From Candidatus Ornithomonoglobus merdipullorum (lineage in GTDB: Bacteria; Bacillota; Clostridia; UBA1381), in the NCBI GenBank assembly GCA_018714695.1, contig DVNB01000083.1, positions 1 through 64,000 on the forward strand: a DNA stretch of 64,000 nucleotides. The letters are read 5' to 3'. This document shows positions 15,912-24,099 of the stretch, piece by piece; positions within the stretch are counted from its first letter, which is position 1; every line of letters begins with the position of its first letter. The notes beneath the pieces are model-generated. The model was given only the letters and a program-made list of their open reading frames with translations, was not told where the DNA came from and did no database searches. The position numbers and the translations under genes were made by a program.

Positions 15912-17778
15912 CCTGTTGTTTCCTCACCATTCTGATCATAGTATCCGCTATTGTCTGCGCGTCTGTGCCGTATTTTTTGTCCAGCTCGTCTACAGTGCCG
16001 TGTTCTATCGGCACGGACGGGAATCCGAACGACTTAAACGCGCATTTGATCCCCTTATCCATCAGCAGTGCGGCGATGTGCTCGCCGAAACCGCCGGAGA
16101 GTACGTTATCCTCTATCGTTATGACGGTACCTGTTTTCATTGCCGCCGCGATTATCGCCGCCTCGTTCAGCGGATGTGCCGTCGGAACCTCAGTTATCTC
16201 TGCGCTTATGCCGTGGGATCTCAATATCAGCTCCGCCTCAGCGGCGCGCCGAACCATCCTTCCGAGCGTTATAATGGTTACGTCATGTCCGTGCATACGC
16301 GTATATACGGCGTTCGGAACAAATCCGTCATAGGGATACGGCGACTGTGTACCGCCGCGCGGATAGCGTATCGCTATCGGTCCCTTATGCACGTTCACCG
16401 CGTATTCGAGCATATCCTCAAGCTGCGCAAAGGACGAGGGTGACAATACCGTCATGTTCGGCATCGCTGATAGGTATGAGAGATCATACACACCCTGATG
16501 CGTCTCGCCGTCAGCTCCCACAAGCCCGGCTCTGTCTATCGGGAATACTACATGCAGATCCTGCAGGCATACGTCGTGAAGCGTCTGATCGTAGGCGCGC
16601 TGCAAAAATGTCGAATAGAGCGGTATCACCGGAGTGTATCCTGCCGCAGCCATCCCGGCGGCAAAAGTGACGCCATGCTGCTCTGCGATCCCCACGTCAA
16701 AGAACCTGTCTTTAAAGCGTTTGGAGAATTCAACAAGCCCCGTCCCGTCCGGCATCGCGCAGGTTATCGCGGTAACGAGTCTGTTGCGTTCCGCTATCTC
16801 AATAAGCTTTTTTCCGAACCGAGAGCTGTAGCATTCTCCGCCCGGCGCTATCGCTCCTGTTTTCGGATCAAATGTGCCGACACCGTGGAAACAGTCGGGG
16901 TGTTTCTCAGCCGGCGGGTATCCCTTGCCCTTTACCGTCTTTACATGTATGAGCACCGGCTTTTTCTCCGATCTTGCGTATTCGAAGCAGGCTATGAGCG
17001 AGCCGAGATCGTGACCGTTCACAGGCCCGATATACTTAAAGCCCATATCCTCGAAAAGCGTTGTCGGCAGCACCTTGCGCCTTATCCATGTCTTGCAGCG
17101 CTCTATCATATGCTTTATAGGCGGTCCTGCCAATGGTATATGATCGAGCACATTTGAAACATGACGCTTCGAACGGAAATAGAGCCTGTTTATGCGTATG
17201 TTCCTGAGATGGCGCGATACCGCGCCGACGTTTTTTGCGATCGACATCGTGTTGTCGTTAAGAACAAGTATAAGAGGCGTTTTCGTGTGTCCCGCATCGT
17301 TCAGTGCCTCGTATATCTCGCCGCCGGTCAGGGCGCCGTCGCCGAAAAGCGCTATAATATTTGAATGCCCGCCGTCGAGATCGCGCGCTCTCGCCATACC
17401 GAGCGCCGCGGATACGGACGTGGACGAGTGTCCCGTATCGAACACGTCGTATTCGCTCTCCGCGCGTTTCGGGAACCCCGAAAGCCCGCCGAATTTTCTG
17501 AGCGTGGCGAATTTATCCTTCCTTCCGGTAAGTATCTTGTGCACATATGCCTGATGTCCCACATCGAAAACGATCTTGTCCGACGGAAAGTCGAATACGC
17601 GGTGCAGCGCCACCGTAAGCTCCACCACGCCGAGATTCGACGCGAGGTGCCCGCCGGTCCTGCTGATGTTTTCGACAAGAAAGCCGCGTATCTCGCCGCA
17701 CAGCTGTTTCAGTCCCCGAATATCAAGCTTTTTGACATCACCGGAAGCTTGTATATTGTCAAGCAAATTTTCCATCAT
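15892..17778 (-). CDS. dxs: 1-deoxy-D-xylulose-5-phosphate synthase
   Basis: A 628-residue TPP-dependent transketolase-like enzyme making DXP from pyruvate and glyceraldehyde-3-phosphate, the entry to the MEP pathway and the precursor for thiamine thiazole. It has the HLASNLGVVELTVALH histidine region, the GDGALTGGEIYEALNDAG TPP motif ending with LNDN, and the C-terminal DRAGLVGADGETHQGVYDLS motif. Full length. The promoter is at 17830-17858. Confidence 0.96.
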   Translation of the reverse strand: MMENLLDNIQASGDVKKLDIRGLKQLCGEIRGFLVENISRTGGHLASNLGVVELTVALHRVFDFPSDKIVFDVGHQAYVHKILTGRKDKFATLRKFGGLSGFPKRAESEYDVFDTGHSSTSVSAALGMARARDLDGGHSNIIALFGDGALTGGEIYEALNDAGHTKTPLILVLNDNTMSIAKNVGAVSRHLRNIRINRLYFRSKRHVSNVLDHIPLAGPPIKHMIERCKTWIRRKVLPTTLFEDMGFKYIGPVNGHDLGSLIACFEYARSEKKPVLIHVKTVKGKGYPPAEKHPDCFHGVGTFDPKTGAIAPGGECYSSRFGKKLIEIAERNRLVTAITCAMPDGTGLVEFSKRFKDRFFDVGIAEQHGVTFAAGMAAAGYTPVIPLYSTFLQRAYDQTLHDVCLQDLHVVFPIDRAGLVGADGETHQGVYDLSYLSAMPNMTVLSPSSFAQLEDMLEYAVNVHKGPIAIRYPRGGTQSPYPYDGFVPNAVYTRMHGHDVTIITLGRMVRRAAEAELILRSHGISAEITEVPTAHPLNEAAIIAAAMKTGTVITIEDNVLSGGFGEHIAALLMDKGIKCAFKSFGFPSVPIEHGTVDELDKKYGTDAQTIADTMIRMVRKQQDGKDKN

Positions 17779-17829
17779 TTAAGCAACTCTTTCCCCAAAA
17801 TATAATATCGGTTATCTGTCGTTTTTCTT

Positions 17830-17858
17830 ATTATAACATAGCAGTAAACAAAAGTCAA
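17830..17858 (-). promoter_or_regulatory. Promoter of the dxs operon
   Basis: Minus-strand TTGACT (17858-17853) and TATAAT (17835-17830) spaced 17 bp, 52 bp before dxs. Confidence 0.75.
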
Positions 17859-17882
17859 TGAACGTCATGTTAATTATATTTC

Positions 17883-17911
17883 TTGACAGGGTGTGCCTGT
17901 AATGGTATAAA
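17883..17911 (+). promoter_or_regulatory. Upstream promoter P1 of rhuM
   Basis: TTGACA (17883-17888), 17 bp, TATAAA (17906-17911). Confidence 0.65.
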
Positions 17912-17925
17912 ATACGGCGTGGATG

Positions 17926-17955
17926 TTGACACGTGGTGTCGGTATATGTTATAAT
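17926..17955 (+). promoter_or_regulatory. Downstream promoter P2 of rhuM
   Basis: TTGACA (17926-17931), 18 bp, TATAAT (17950-17955), immediately after P1. Two consensus promoters in tandem before one small accessory gene is unusual. Confidence 0.7.
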
Positions 17956-18026
17956 CGAATAAAGCCAAGAAATATAGATAATAACAAGCAATATAGTACA
18001 GCATGATCGCGGAAAGGAAAAATATC

Positions 18027-18647
18027 ATGTCAAAGGTCGACAAAAACGAGATAACCATTCGTTCAAGCGCAGCAGAATATTTAACTTATGTTGCGTCTAT
18101 AGGCGACGAATCGAGCAGTATGGAAATGCGCTATGAGGACGAGGACATTTGGTTGACTCAAAAAATGATGGCAACATTATATGATGTTGATGTGAGAACA
18201 ATAAATTATCATATAAAAAAGATATTTAACGACAGCGAATTACAGGAGAATTCAGTTATCCGAAAATTTCGGATAACTGCTCAGGACGGAAAAATAAAGA
18301 AAAGCGATGTTACCATTGCAAAAAATTATTTATCTGAATTTGAAATGAGGCAGCTTGACCGTATGGTTTCGGCTTATTTGGATTTTGCTGAAAGTATGAC
18401 TTTAAGACATATTCCCTTAACTATGCAGGATTGGGAAACAAGACTTAACGGATTTATTGAAATGTTTGAATATGGACTTCTGAAAGATGCCGGTAAGGTA
18501 TCAGCTGAAATAGCGAAGCTTCATGCAGAGACAGAATTTGAAAAATACAGAGTAATTCAGGATAAGCAATTTATGTCCGACTTTGACAGGTACATGCTTG
18601 AGCTTGAAGAGATCGAAAAGACTGTCGGAAAACAAAAAAATAACTAA
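18027..18647 (+). CDS. RhuM family protein with an internal deletion
   Basis: RhuM-family proteins (named for a Salmonella island gene) are usually about 330-350 residues; this one has 206. The N-terminal part (SSAAEYLTYVASIGD through WLTQKMMATLYDVDVRTINYH, an HTH-like region) and the C-terminal part (GKIKKSDVTIAKNYLSEFEM through AKLHAETEFEKYR) are both well conserved. They join directly at an AQDGK/GK boundary, so about 130-140 middle residues are missing in frame. ATG 18027 has GGAAAGGA upstream. Two promoters precede it. Function of the family is unclear (linked to Fic/defence-type islands). This copy may be inactive or encode a shortened DNA-binding product. Confidence 0.75.
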   Translation: MSKVDKNEITIRSSAAEYLTYVASIGDESSSMEMRYEDEDIWLTQKMMATLYDVDVRTINYHIKKIFNDSELQENSVIRKFRITAQDGKIKKSDVTIAKNYLSEFEMRQLDRMVSAYLDFAESMTLRHIPLTMQDWETRLNGFIEMFEYGLLKDAGKVSAEIAKLHAETEFEKYRVIQDKQFMSDFDRYMLELEEIEKTVGKQKNN

Positions 18648-18722
18648 ATTATATAATAAACACGATATAGGTTATACTAAAGAAAAAACACGCGCAGACG
18701 GCGCCGGATTTACGGAGATTAC

Positions 18723-20999
18723 ATGGACAGAAAAGAAAAACTGATAAATTATATGTCGTCAAGCACATATGTACCGCTGAAGCTTGACGAGCTTGAGATC
18801 GTGCTTGACGTGCCCAAGGATGACCGCGGGGAGCTTGAGGAGCTGCTCTCGGAGCTCATAAACGAGGGCAGGATATTTAAAACGAAAAAGGGACGCTATT
18901 GCGCCGTGAGCGGCAAAACACTTACGGCGTCTGGAAAGCTCATGTGCAGCGCCCGCGGCGGGTTCGGCTTTGTGCGCCCGGATGAGGAAGGCGCGCAGGA
19001 TATATTTGTGGCGGCTGAAAACCTCGGCGGCGCATATGACGGTGACAGGGTGCTTGTGCGCATAGACAAAAAGGATAACAGCTACGGTCACAGTGAGGGA
19101 CACGTGACCGCTGTTATAGAACGCGGTAACGAAACCCTTGTGGGAATCATATCCGGGATAAAAAACAAAACGTACCGGTTGATCCCGGACAGGCGCTCGT
19201 TTTTCTCTCAGGTGCGTATCTCGCCCGCAAAGCTGGGCGGGGCGGCTGTAGGCGACAGGGTAATAGTAAGGATAGATGAGTACAACAAAAAGGGAAAGCC
19301 GGTCGGCGAGGTAATTACCGTGCTCGGAAGGGCGGACAGCGCCGAGAGCTGTCTAAACGGCATTATTTCGGAAAACGGGATAAGGGCACGTTTCCCGAAA
19401 CCTGTGACAGACGAGGCGGAAAAGGTTCCGGAGAGTGTATCCAAGTCGGCGATCAGGGGGCGTGAGGACCTGCGCTCCATGAAGATATTCACCATAGACG
19501 GCGATGATTCAAAGGATTTTGATGATGCCGTTTCGCTCGAAAAGCTCGATAACGGAAACAGCCTGCTCGGTGTGCACATTGCGGATGTGTCGCATTACGT
19601 AAAGGAGGGCTCCGAGCTTGATAAGGAGGCTTTAAAGCGCGCAACGAGCGTATATATGCCGCATAAGGTGATACCGATGCTCCCGAAAAAGCTGTCAAAC
19701 GGCATATGTTCTCTTAACCCGGGTACAGACAGGCTCACTTTTACGGTGTTTATGGAGATAGACGGGGACGGAAAGATCGTATCTCACAGGCTCGTGAAAT
19801 CGGTGATACACTCGTGCGAGCGTTTGACTTACAATAACGTGAACAAGCTGCTCGACGGCGATACGAGGCTGAGGGAGCGTTATTCCGAGATAGTGCCGGT
19901 GCTCGAGGCGATGGACAGGCTTTCGGATAAGCTTGCGTCGCTGAGGAGCGAGCGCGGCGCGATAGATTTCGATTTTCCGGAGACAAAGGTCATATGCGGA
20001 GAAGACGCGCAGCCGCGCGAGATAGCCGTAGCGGACCGCGGAAGGTCGCAGCGGATGATAGAATCGTTCATGCTTGCCGCGAATGAGACGGTGGCGGAGG
20101 ACGCATACTGGGCGGAGCTGCCTTTTGTGTACCGTGTGCATGAGCCGCCGAGCGCCGATAAGCTCACTGCGTTCAATGAGTTTATAAAGAATTTCGGATA
20201 TTCGCTGAGGGGAAAGCTGGATCCCGATACGATACACCCGAAGGATCTGCAGAGAATAGCCGAGCAGGCAAAGGGAACGCCTGAAGAGCTGATGATCTCA
20301 ACGGTGATGCTGCGCTCCCTCATGAAGGCGGGCTACCGTGACACGAACAGCGGTCATTTCGGGCTTGCTGCGCGGTATTACTGCCATTTCACTTCCCCGA
20401 TACGGCGTTATCCCGACCTTATGATACATCGTATACTTTCGGAGTATATAGACGGCGGGATAGACGACAGCGAGCACAACCGGCTCGTGCCGATAGTCAG
20501 GGAGGCGGCGGAGCAGTCTAGCGAGAGAGAGATAGCGGCTGAGAAGGCCGAGCGCGACGCGGAAGACCTTCTGAAGACGGTGTACATGCAGGCATATCTC
20601 GGCGAATCGTTCGATGCGGTAATATCGTCGGTCACATCGTTTGGGATCTTTGCAATGATGAACAACTCATGCGAGGGACTTATCCGGTGCGAGACGATGA
20701 CGGCGGACTATTTCGAATTTGACGAGAGCCGCCGCATACTCACGGGAAAGCGCACCGGCAAGGTATATAAGATAGGCGACAGGATACGCGTGACGGTAGC
20801 CGGGTGCAGCGTGCTTTTAAGACAGATCGATCTTGTATTGGAGGAGGACGCGAACCCGTCTCTTCTGCGGCGCGTGAGCGAGAGGGCTCAGAAAGCGGAG
20901 CGCAGAAGTGACGAGAAGAAGGAAAAGACAGGCAAAGCGAAACGGCGCGGGTATCAAAAACGAGGACGCCGCGGTAAACGCAACGGGAAAAAGAGATGA
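18723..20999 (+). CDS. rnr: Ribonuclease R
   Basis: A 758-residue 3'-5' exoribonuclease of the RNase II/R family that degrades structured RNA. It has an N-terminal winged-helix region, cold-shock domains (GRADGGFGFVRP-like GGFGFVRPDEEGAQDIFV), the RNB catalytic core with the acidic metal cluster in TIDGDDSKDFDDAVSLE, and a C-terminal S1 domain (FDAVISSVTSFGIFAMM). A 50-residue Lys/Arg tail (KTGKAKRRGYQKRGRRGKRN) follows. Here it is followed by an rRNA methyltransferase and an HD hydrolase with no large gaps, a likely RNA-metabolism operon. smpB and secG, often neighbours, are absent. Confidence 0.95.
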   Translation: MDRKEKLINYMSSSTYVPLKLDELEIVLDVPKDDRGELEELLSELINEGRIFKTKKGRYCAVSGKTLTASGKLMCSARGGFGFVRPDEEGAQDIFVAAENLGGAYDGDRVLVRIDKKDNSYGHSEGHVTAVIERGNETLVGIISGIKNKTYRLIPDRRSFFSQVRISPAKLGGAAVGDRVIVRIDEYNKKGKPVGEVITVLGRADSAESCLNGIISENGIRARFPKPVTDEAEKVPESVSKSAIRGREDLRSMKIFTIDGDDSKDFDDAVSLEKLDNGNSLLGVHIADVSHYVKEGSELDKEALKRATSVYMPHKVIPMLPKKLSNGICSLNPGTDRLTFTVFMEIDGDGKIVSHRLVKSVIHSCERLTYNNVNKLLDGDTRLRERYSEIVPVLEAMDRLSDKLASLRSERGAIDFDFPETKVICGEDAQPREIAVADRGRSQRMIESFMLAANETVAEDAYWAELPFVYRVHEPPSADKLTAFNEFIKNFGYSLRGKLDPDTIHPKDLQRIAEQAKGTPEELMISTVMLRSLMKAGYRDTNSGHFGLAARYYCHFTSPIRRYPDLMIHRILSEYIDGGIDDSEHNRLVPIVREAAEQSSEREIAAEKAERDAEDLLKTVYMQAYLGESFDAVISSVTSFGIFAMMNNSCEGLIRCETMTADYFEFDESRRILTGKRTGKVYKIGDRIRVTVAGCSVLLRQIDLVLEEDANPSLLRRVSERAQKAERRSDEKKEKTGKAKRRGYQKRGRRGKRNGKKR

Positions 21000-21009
21000 G
21001 GTGATGGAC

Positions 21010-22158
21010 ATGAATGAGACGTTTGAAATAATAATACCTACGCTGTTCGGACTTGAATCGCTCGTGTCAAAGGAGCTTTACAGGCTCGGTTATGACACGA
21101 CGCGTGTGGAAAACGGCAGAGTGACTTTCAAGGGCGATTACGACGCGGTATGCCGTGCGAATATGTGGCTCAGATGCGGCGAGAGGGTGCTCATAAAGGT
21201 CGGCGAGTTCAAGGCAGAGACCGCGGACGAGCTTTACGAGGGCGTAAAGGCGCTTGAATGGGAGAATTTCATAGACCGACGCGACGCGTTCCCTGTAAAG
21301 GGGCGCACCACGCGGTCAAAGCTTGCAAGCGACAGATCGAGCCAGATCATGATAAAGAAGGCGATAGCCGACAGGCTGGGCGAGGAGTACGGCATTTCGT
21401 GGCTGCCGGAGGACGGCGTGACGTATCAGATACAGTTCACAATAATTGCCGATACTGTAACGCTGATGATAGACACGACCGGGGCGGCGCTCCATAAGCG
21501 CGGCTACAGGGCGCAGTCGAACCTTGCGCCGCTGAGGGAGACGATCGCGGCGGCGATGGTGATGCTGAGCTTCTGGAAATTCGAATATCCGCTTTCGGAT
21601 CCGTTCTGCGGCTCCGGTACGATCCCTATCGAGGCGGCGATGTTCAAGCGCAATATTGCGCCGGGACTTAGGCGGCGTTTCGCGTTCATGGATTTCCCGC
21701 AGATAACGGAAAGCATGGTAAGGGATATCATAGACGAGGCGCGCTCGGAGGTGCACGAGAACGTGAAGCCGGAGATATTCGCAAGCGATATAGATCCCGA
21801 AGCAGTGGAGCTGACTAAGCAGAATGCCCAAAAAGCGGGGGTAGGGGAGTATATAAACGCATTTGCAAAGGACGCGAGACGCATAAGCTTCTCAAGACCG
21901 TTGGGCACAATAATCACGAACCCGCCCTACGGTGAGCGGTTAAGCGATATAGATGAGTGCAAAAAGCTCTACAGGGACATCGGCAGAAACTTCTCGAAGC
22001 TTGACAGGTGGTCATATTACATCCTCACCTCGCACGAGGAATTCGAAAAGGAGTTCGGCAGGACTGCCGATAAACGCAGAAAGCTCTATAACGGCATGCT
22101 GAAATGCTGTTTGTATCAGTATTACGGCGCACCGCCGAAGAAAAAGAGGGAACAGTGA
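21010..22158 (+). CDS. THUMP-domain 23S rRNA methyltransferase (RlmL/YpsC type)
   Basis: A 382-residue class I RNA methyltransferase: N-terminal ferredoxin-like/THUMP region (TFEIIIPTLFGLESLVSKEL), then a UPF0020 Rossmann MTase domain with the motif DPFCGSGTIPIEAA and the catalytic NPPYGERL (N6/N2 base methylation). The B. subtilis homolog YpsC and E. coli RlmL modify 23S rRNA guanine. The frame is open 34 codons upstream inside rnr, but ATG 21010, with GAGGTG 6 bases ahead, is the better start. Its stop overlaps the HD gene's ATG by one base (TGATG). Confidence 0.92.
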   Translation: MNETFEIIIPTLFGLESLVSKELYRLGYDTTRVENGRVTFKGDYDAVCRANMWLRCGERVLIKVGEFKAETADELYEGVKALEWENFIDRRDAFPVKGRTTRSKLASDRSSQIMIKKAIADRLGEEYGISWLPEDGVTYQIQFTIIADTVTLMIDTTGAALHKRGYRAQSNLAPLRETIAAAMVMLSFWKFEYPLSDPFCGSGTIPIEAAMFKRNIAPGLRRRFAFMDFPQITESMVRDIIDEARSEVHENVKPEIFASDIDPEAVELTKQNAQKAGVGEYINAFAKDARRISFSRPLGTIITNPPYGERLSDIDECKKLYRDIGRNFSKLDRWSYYILTSHEEFEKEFGRTADKRRKLYNGMLKCCLYQYYGAPPKKKREQ

Positions 22159-22703
22159 TGGCACGGTATATAACTACATACACCGGAGCCCATTTCTATC
22201 CAACGGAGCCGAGAGCGGAGGATATATGTATCGAAGATATAGCTCATTCGCTCTCAATGCTCTGCCGTGCGAACGGTCACTACCGCAGATTTTATTCGGT
22301 AGCCGACCACTGCATAGACTGCGCGGCAGAGGCGGAGGCGCGCGGACTTGGAGACAGAATGGTGATGTTCTGTCTTCTTCACGATGCCGCCGAGGCATAC
22401 ATATCCGACATCCCGCGCCCGGTAAAGCGGGAGCTTGCCGGGATAGATGAGACAGAGGAGCGGCTGATCTGCATGATATTTGAAAAATTTGCGGGAAGGC
22501 TCCCGGATGCGGCAGAGATGAAACAGATACGCGAAATAGACGATGCGATGCTGTTTCACGAATTCAAGGCGAACATGGGTGAGATACTCGGGCAAGCTGA
22601 GATAAAGGCAAAACGCACATTTGAAACAAGACCGCCCGAGACAGCGGAACGGGGGTTTTTGGAGCTGTTTGATAGAACAGAAAAAGCGCTGCAAGCGCTG
22701 TGA
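22158..22703 (+). CDS. HD-domain phosphohydrolase (YfbR-like)
   Basis: A 181-residue HD-superfamily metal-dependent phosphohydrolase. Residues His and His-Asp typical of the fold are visible in SLSMLCRANGHYRRFYSVADHCIDCA and in FCLLHDAAEAYISDIPRPVK, with the downstream Asp in REIDDAMLFHE. Relatives include 5'-nucleotidase YfbR and phage HD hydrolases, so a nucleotide substrate is likely. ATG overlaps the preceding stop by one base, implying translational coupling with the rRNA methyltransferase. Confidence 0.85.
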   Translation: MARYITTYTGAHFYPTEPRAEDICIEDIAHSLSMLCRANGHYRRFYSVADHCIDCAAEAEARGLGDRMVMFCLLHDAAEAYISDIPRPVKRELAGIDETEERLICMIFEKFAGRLPDAAEMKQIREIDDAMLFHEFKANMGEILGQAEIKAKRTFETRPPETAERGFLELFDRTEKALQAL

Positions 22704-22821
22704 TATAACGGAGGTCAAGCTGATCAACGATAAAACGATGGTACCGCTGCGGTTCCTGTCGGAGAATATGGGCTACACGGTAACATGGGATGAGGCGGCA
22801 AGGACTGCTGTTATTGAGTGA
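22704..22821 (+). pseudogene. Orphan fragment of a stalk domain
   Basis: Directly after the HD gene stop, 37 codons encode TEVKLINDKTMVPLRFLSEN and then MGYTVTWDEAARTAVIE, a textbook C-terminal half of a copper-amine-oxidase-like stalk domain, ending in a normal stop. There is no signal peptide or start codon with a ribosome site, so this is a remnant whose 5' part has been lost. The HD gene now occupies the place of the missing part, suggesting a deletion junction near 22704. Confidence 0.65.
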
Positions 22822-22830
22822 GGGTTATTT

Positions 22831-24060
22831 GTGGAAAAATCAATGAATAAGAATATAAATAACATGAATATGTACAATGATCCTTTCAAGGAATATATAA
22901 AACAGGTCGAGCCGGATAAACGATATAAAGGCTATGTATGGAGCACTGCCATAGGACTTCAAGCGGTGGATGGGCTGAAGCCGTCAGAGCGGCTTTTGAA
23001 AACAGCCGTAGACAACATCGAGGGCAATATTTCCATCGAGGATGCCGAAAGCGTGATCGATAGCTATTATGCCGCAAGACCGCATAGCTCCGGAAGTGAC
23101 AGAACGGAAGAGGCGGACAGGGTGTCTGTGCGCATTGCTGCGATCCTTTCGGAAACGTCGTTTTCCTTTGCGGCTAGTGAATATATCGGTATCCATAAGA
23201 AGCTTTTTTCAGGTATATACAAACACGCCGGAAAGATAAGAGATTACAACATCACAAAAAAAGAGTGGGTCCTTGGCGGCGATACGGTTATATATGGAAA
23301 TGCTGCATACCTTCGTGAGACATTGGAGTACGACCTCGCCGAGGAACGGAAATTCAGCTATAAAGGACTTTCTCAGTATGAGATCATCAAGCATTTAGCA
23401 TATTTCATTTCAAGACTGTGGCAGATCCATATTTTTGGTGAAGGCAACACGAGAACAACTGCGGTATTCTTTATTAAATATCTAAGATCACTCGGCTATG
23501 ACGCTACGAATGATATATTTGCCGAAAATGCATGGTATTTTCGCAATGCGCTTGTAAGAGCGAATTATACCGATCTGAAGCGTAATATACATGAAACAAC
23601 GGAATATTTGGAGATGTTCATCAGGAATCTTCTACTGAATGAAAATAATGAACTTAAGAACCGTTATTTACACATCAATGGTCTGCTTGTGCCTGAAAAA
23701 CAGGCTATTGACAACGAAAATCGAGCTATTGAGGCAAAAAAGCAGGCTATTGACAGCGAAAATCGAGCTATTGAGGCAAAAAAACAGGCTATTGAAAGCA
23801 AAAATCAAGCTATTGAGACGAGAATAGAGGGACTCGGGTTCAATATTAACACAAAAAACAATGTGGTAATCTTATACTCAAGACTCGGTACGAGAGGTAT
23901 ATTTGGAAGAGGGATTGTTTCCGATGTCTGCGGTATCTCGTATTCGGCGGCGGGTATGCTTCTCTCAAAAATGAAGGAGCATGGGCTTGTCGAAGAAGTA
24001 AAGGGCCACGGAAAAGGAAAATACAAATTTGCAATTAACGATACAAACGAGATAGTTTAA
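22831..24060 (+). CDS. Fic family protein with heptad-repeat linker and winged helix
   Basis: A 409-residue Fic (AMP/UMP-transferase) protein. The Fic core motif is H200-IFGE-GN-x-R208 (HxFx[D/E]GNxR), with the catalytic His, acidic metal ligand and anion-binding loop intact. An N-terminal IEGN segment (E64) resembles the inhibitory helix of class II Fic proteins, although the preceding Ser/Thr is not at the usual position. Residues 290-331 are six tandem heptads (KQAIDNE/NRAIEAK type) predicted to form a coiled coil. The C-terminus (about 340-409) is a winged-helix domain (ILYSRLGTRGIFGRGIVSDVCGISYSAAGMLLSKM), suggesting DNA binding. Start is GTG 22831 behind GTGAGGG. Targets unknown. Confidence 0.88.
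   Translation: MEKSMNKNINNMNMYNDPFKEYIKQVEPDKRYKGYVWSTAIGLQAVDGLKPSERLLKTAVDNIEGNISIEDAESVIDSYYAARPHSSGSDRTEEADRVSVRIAAILSETSFSFAASEYIGIHKKLFSGIYKHAGKIRDYNITKKEWVLGGDTVIYGNAAYLRETLEYDLAEERKFSYKGLSQYEIIKHLAYFISRLWQIHIFGEGNTRTTAVFFIKYLRSLGYDATNDIFAENAWYFRNALVRANYTDLKRNIHETTEYLEMFIRNLLLNENNELKNRYLHINGLLVPEKQAIDNENRAIEAKKQAIDSENRAIEAKKQAIESKNQAIETRIEGLGFNINTKNNVVILYSRLGTRGIFGRGIVSDVCGISYSAAGMLLSKMKEHGLVEEVKGHGKGKYKFAINDTNEIV
23698..23823 (+). repeat. Six 21-bp tandem units in the fic gene
   Basis: Six consecutive 21-bp units alternate between two types (AAACAGGCTATTGACAACGA-like and AATCGAGCTATTGAGGCAAA-like), giving a 42-bp higher-order repeat. Each unit encodes one heptad with Ala-Ile at fixed positions. 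Expansion or contraction would change linker length by whole heptads without frameshift. Confidence 0.85.
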
Positions 24061-24061
24061 A

Positions 24062-24090
24062 GGGGGCTGCAGCAAAATGCATGCGCCCCC
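24062..24090. terminator. Hairpin between fic and sbcC
   Basis: GGGGGC (24062-24067) pairs with GCCCCC at the other end (about 24085-24090), with an inner TGCA/TGCA pairing. Lies between convergent genes; T-rich stretch GCTTATTTTA follows on the plus strand. Confidence 0.6.
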
Positions 24091-24099
24091 GTGCTTATT

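Noticed and set aside
15120-15935. 271-codon open frame on the plus strand opposite tlyA
   Set aside because: Antisense shadow; tlyA has full S4 and methyltransferase domains.
23698-23823. CRISPR-like array
   Set aside because: Units are contiguous in-frame 21-bp repeats without spacers and encode heptads in a Fic protein.
18027-24060. Defence island formed by RhuM, HD hydrolase and Fic
   Set aside because: Housekeeping rnr and an rRNA methyltransferase lie between; RhuM is internally deleted and no restriction, Cas or abortive-infection core is present.
24062-24090. tRNA-like or rRNA sequence in the gaps
   Set aside because: No gap in the window shows a cloverleaf or rRNA-like conserved stretch; the hairpins are terminator-type.
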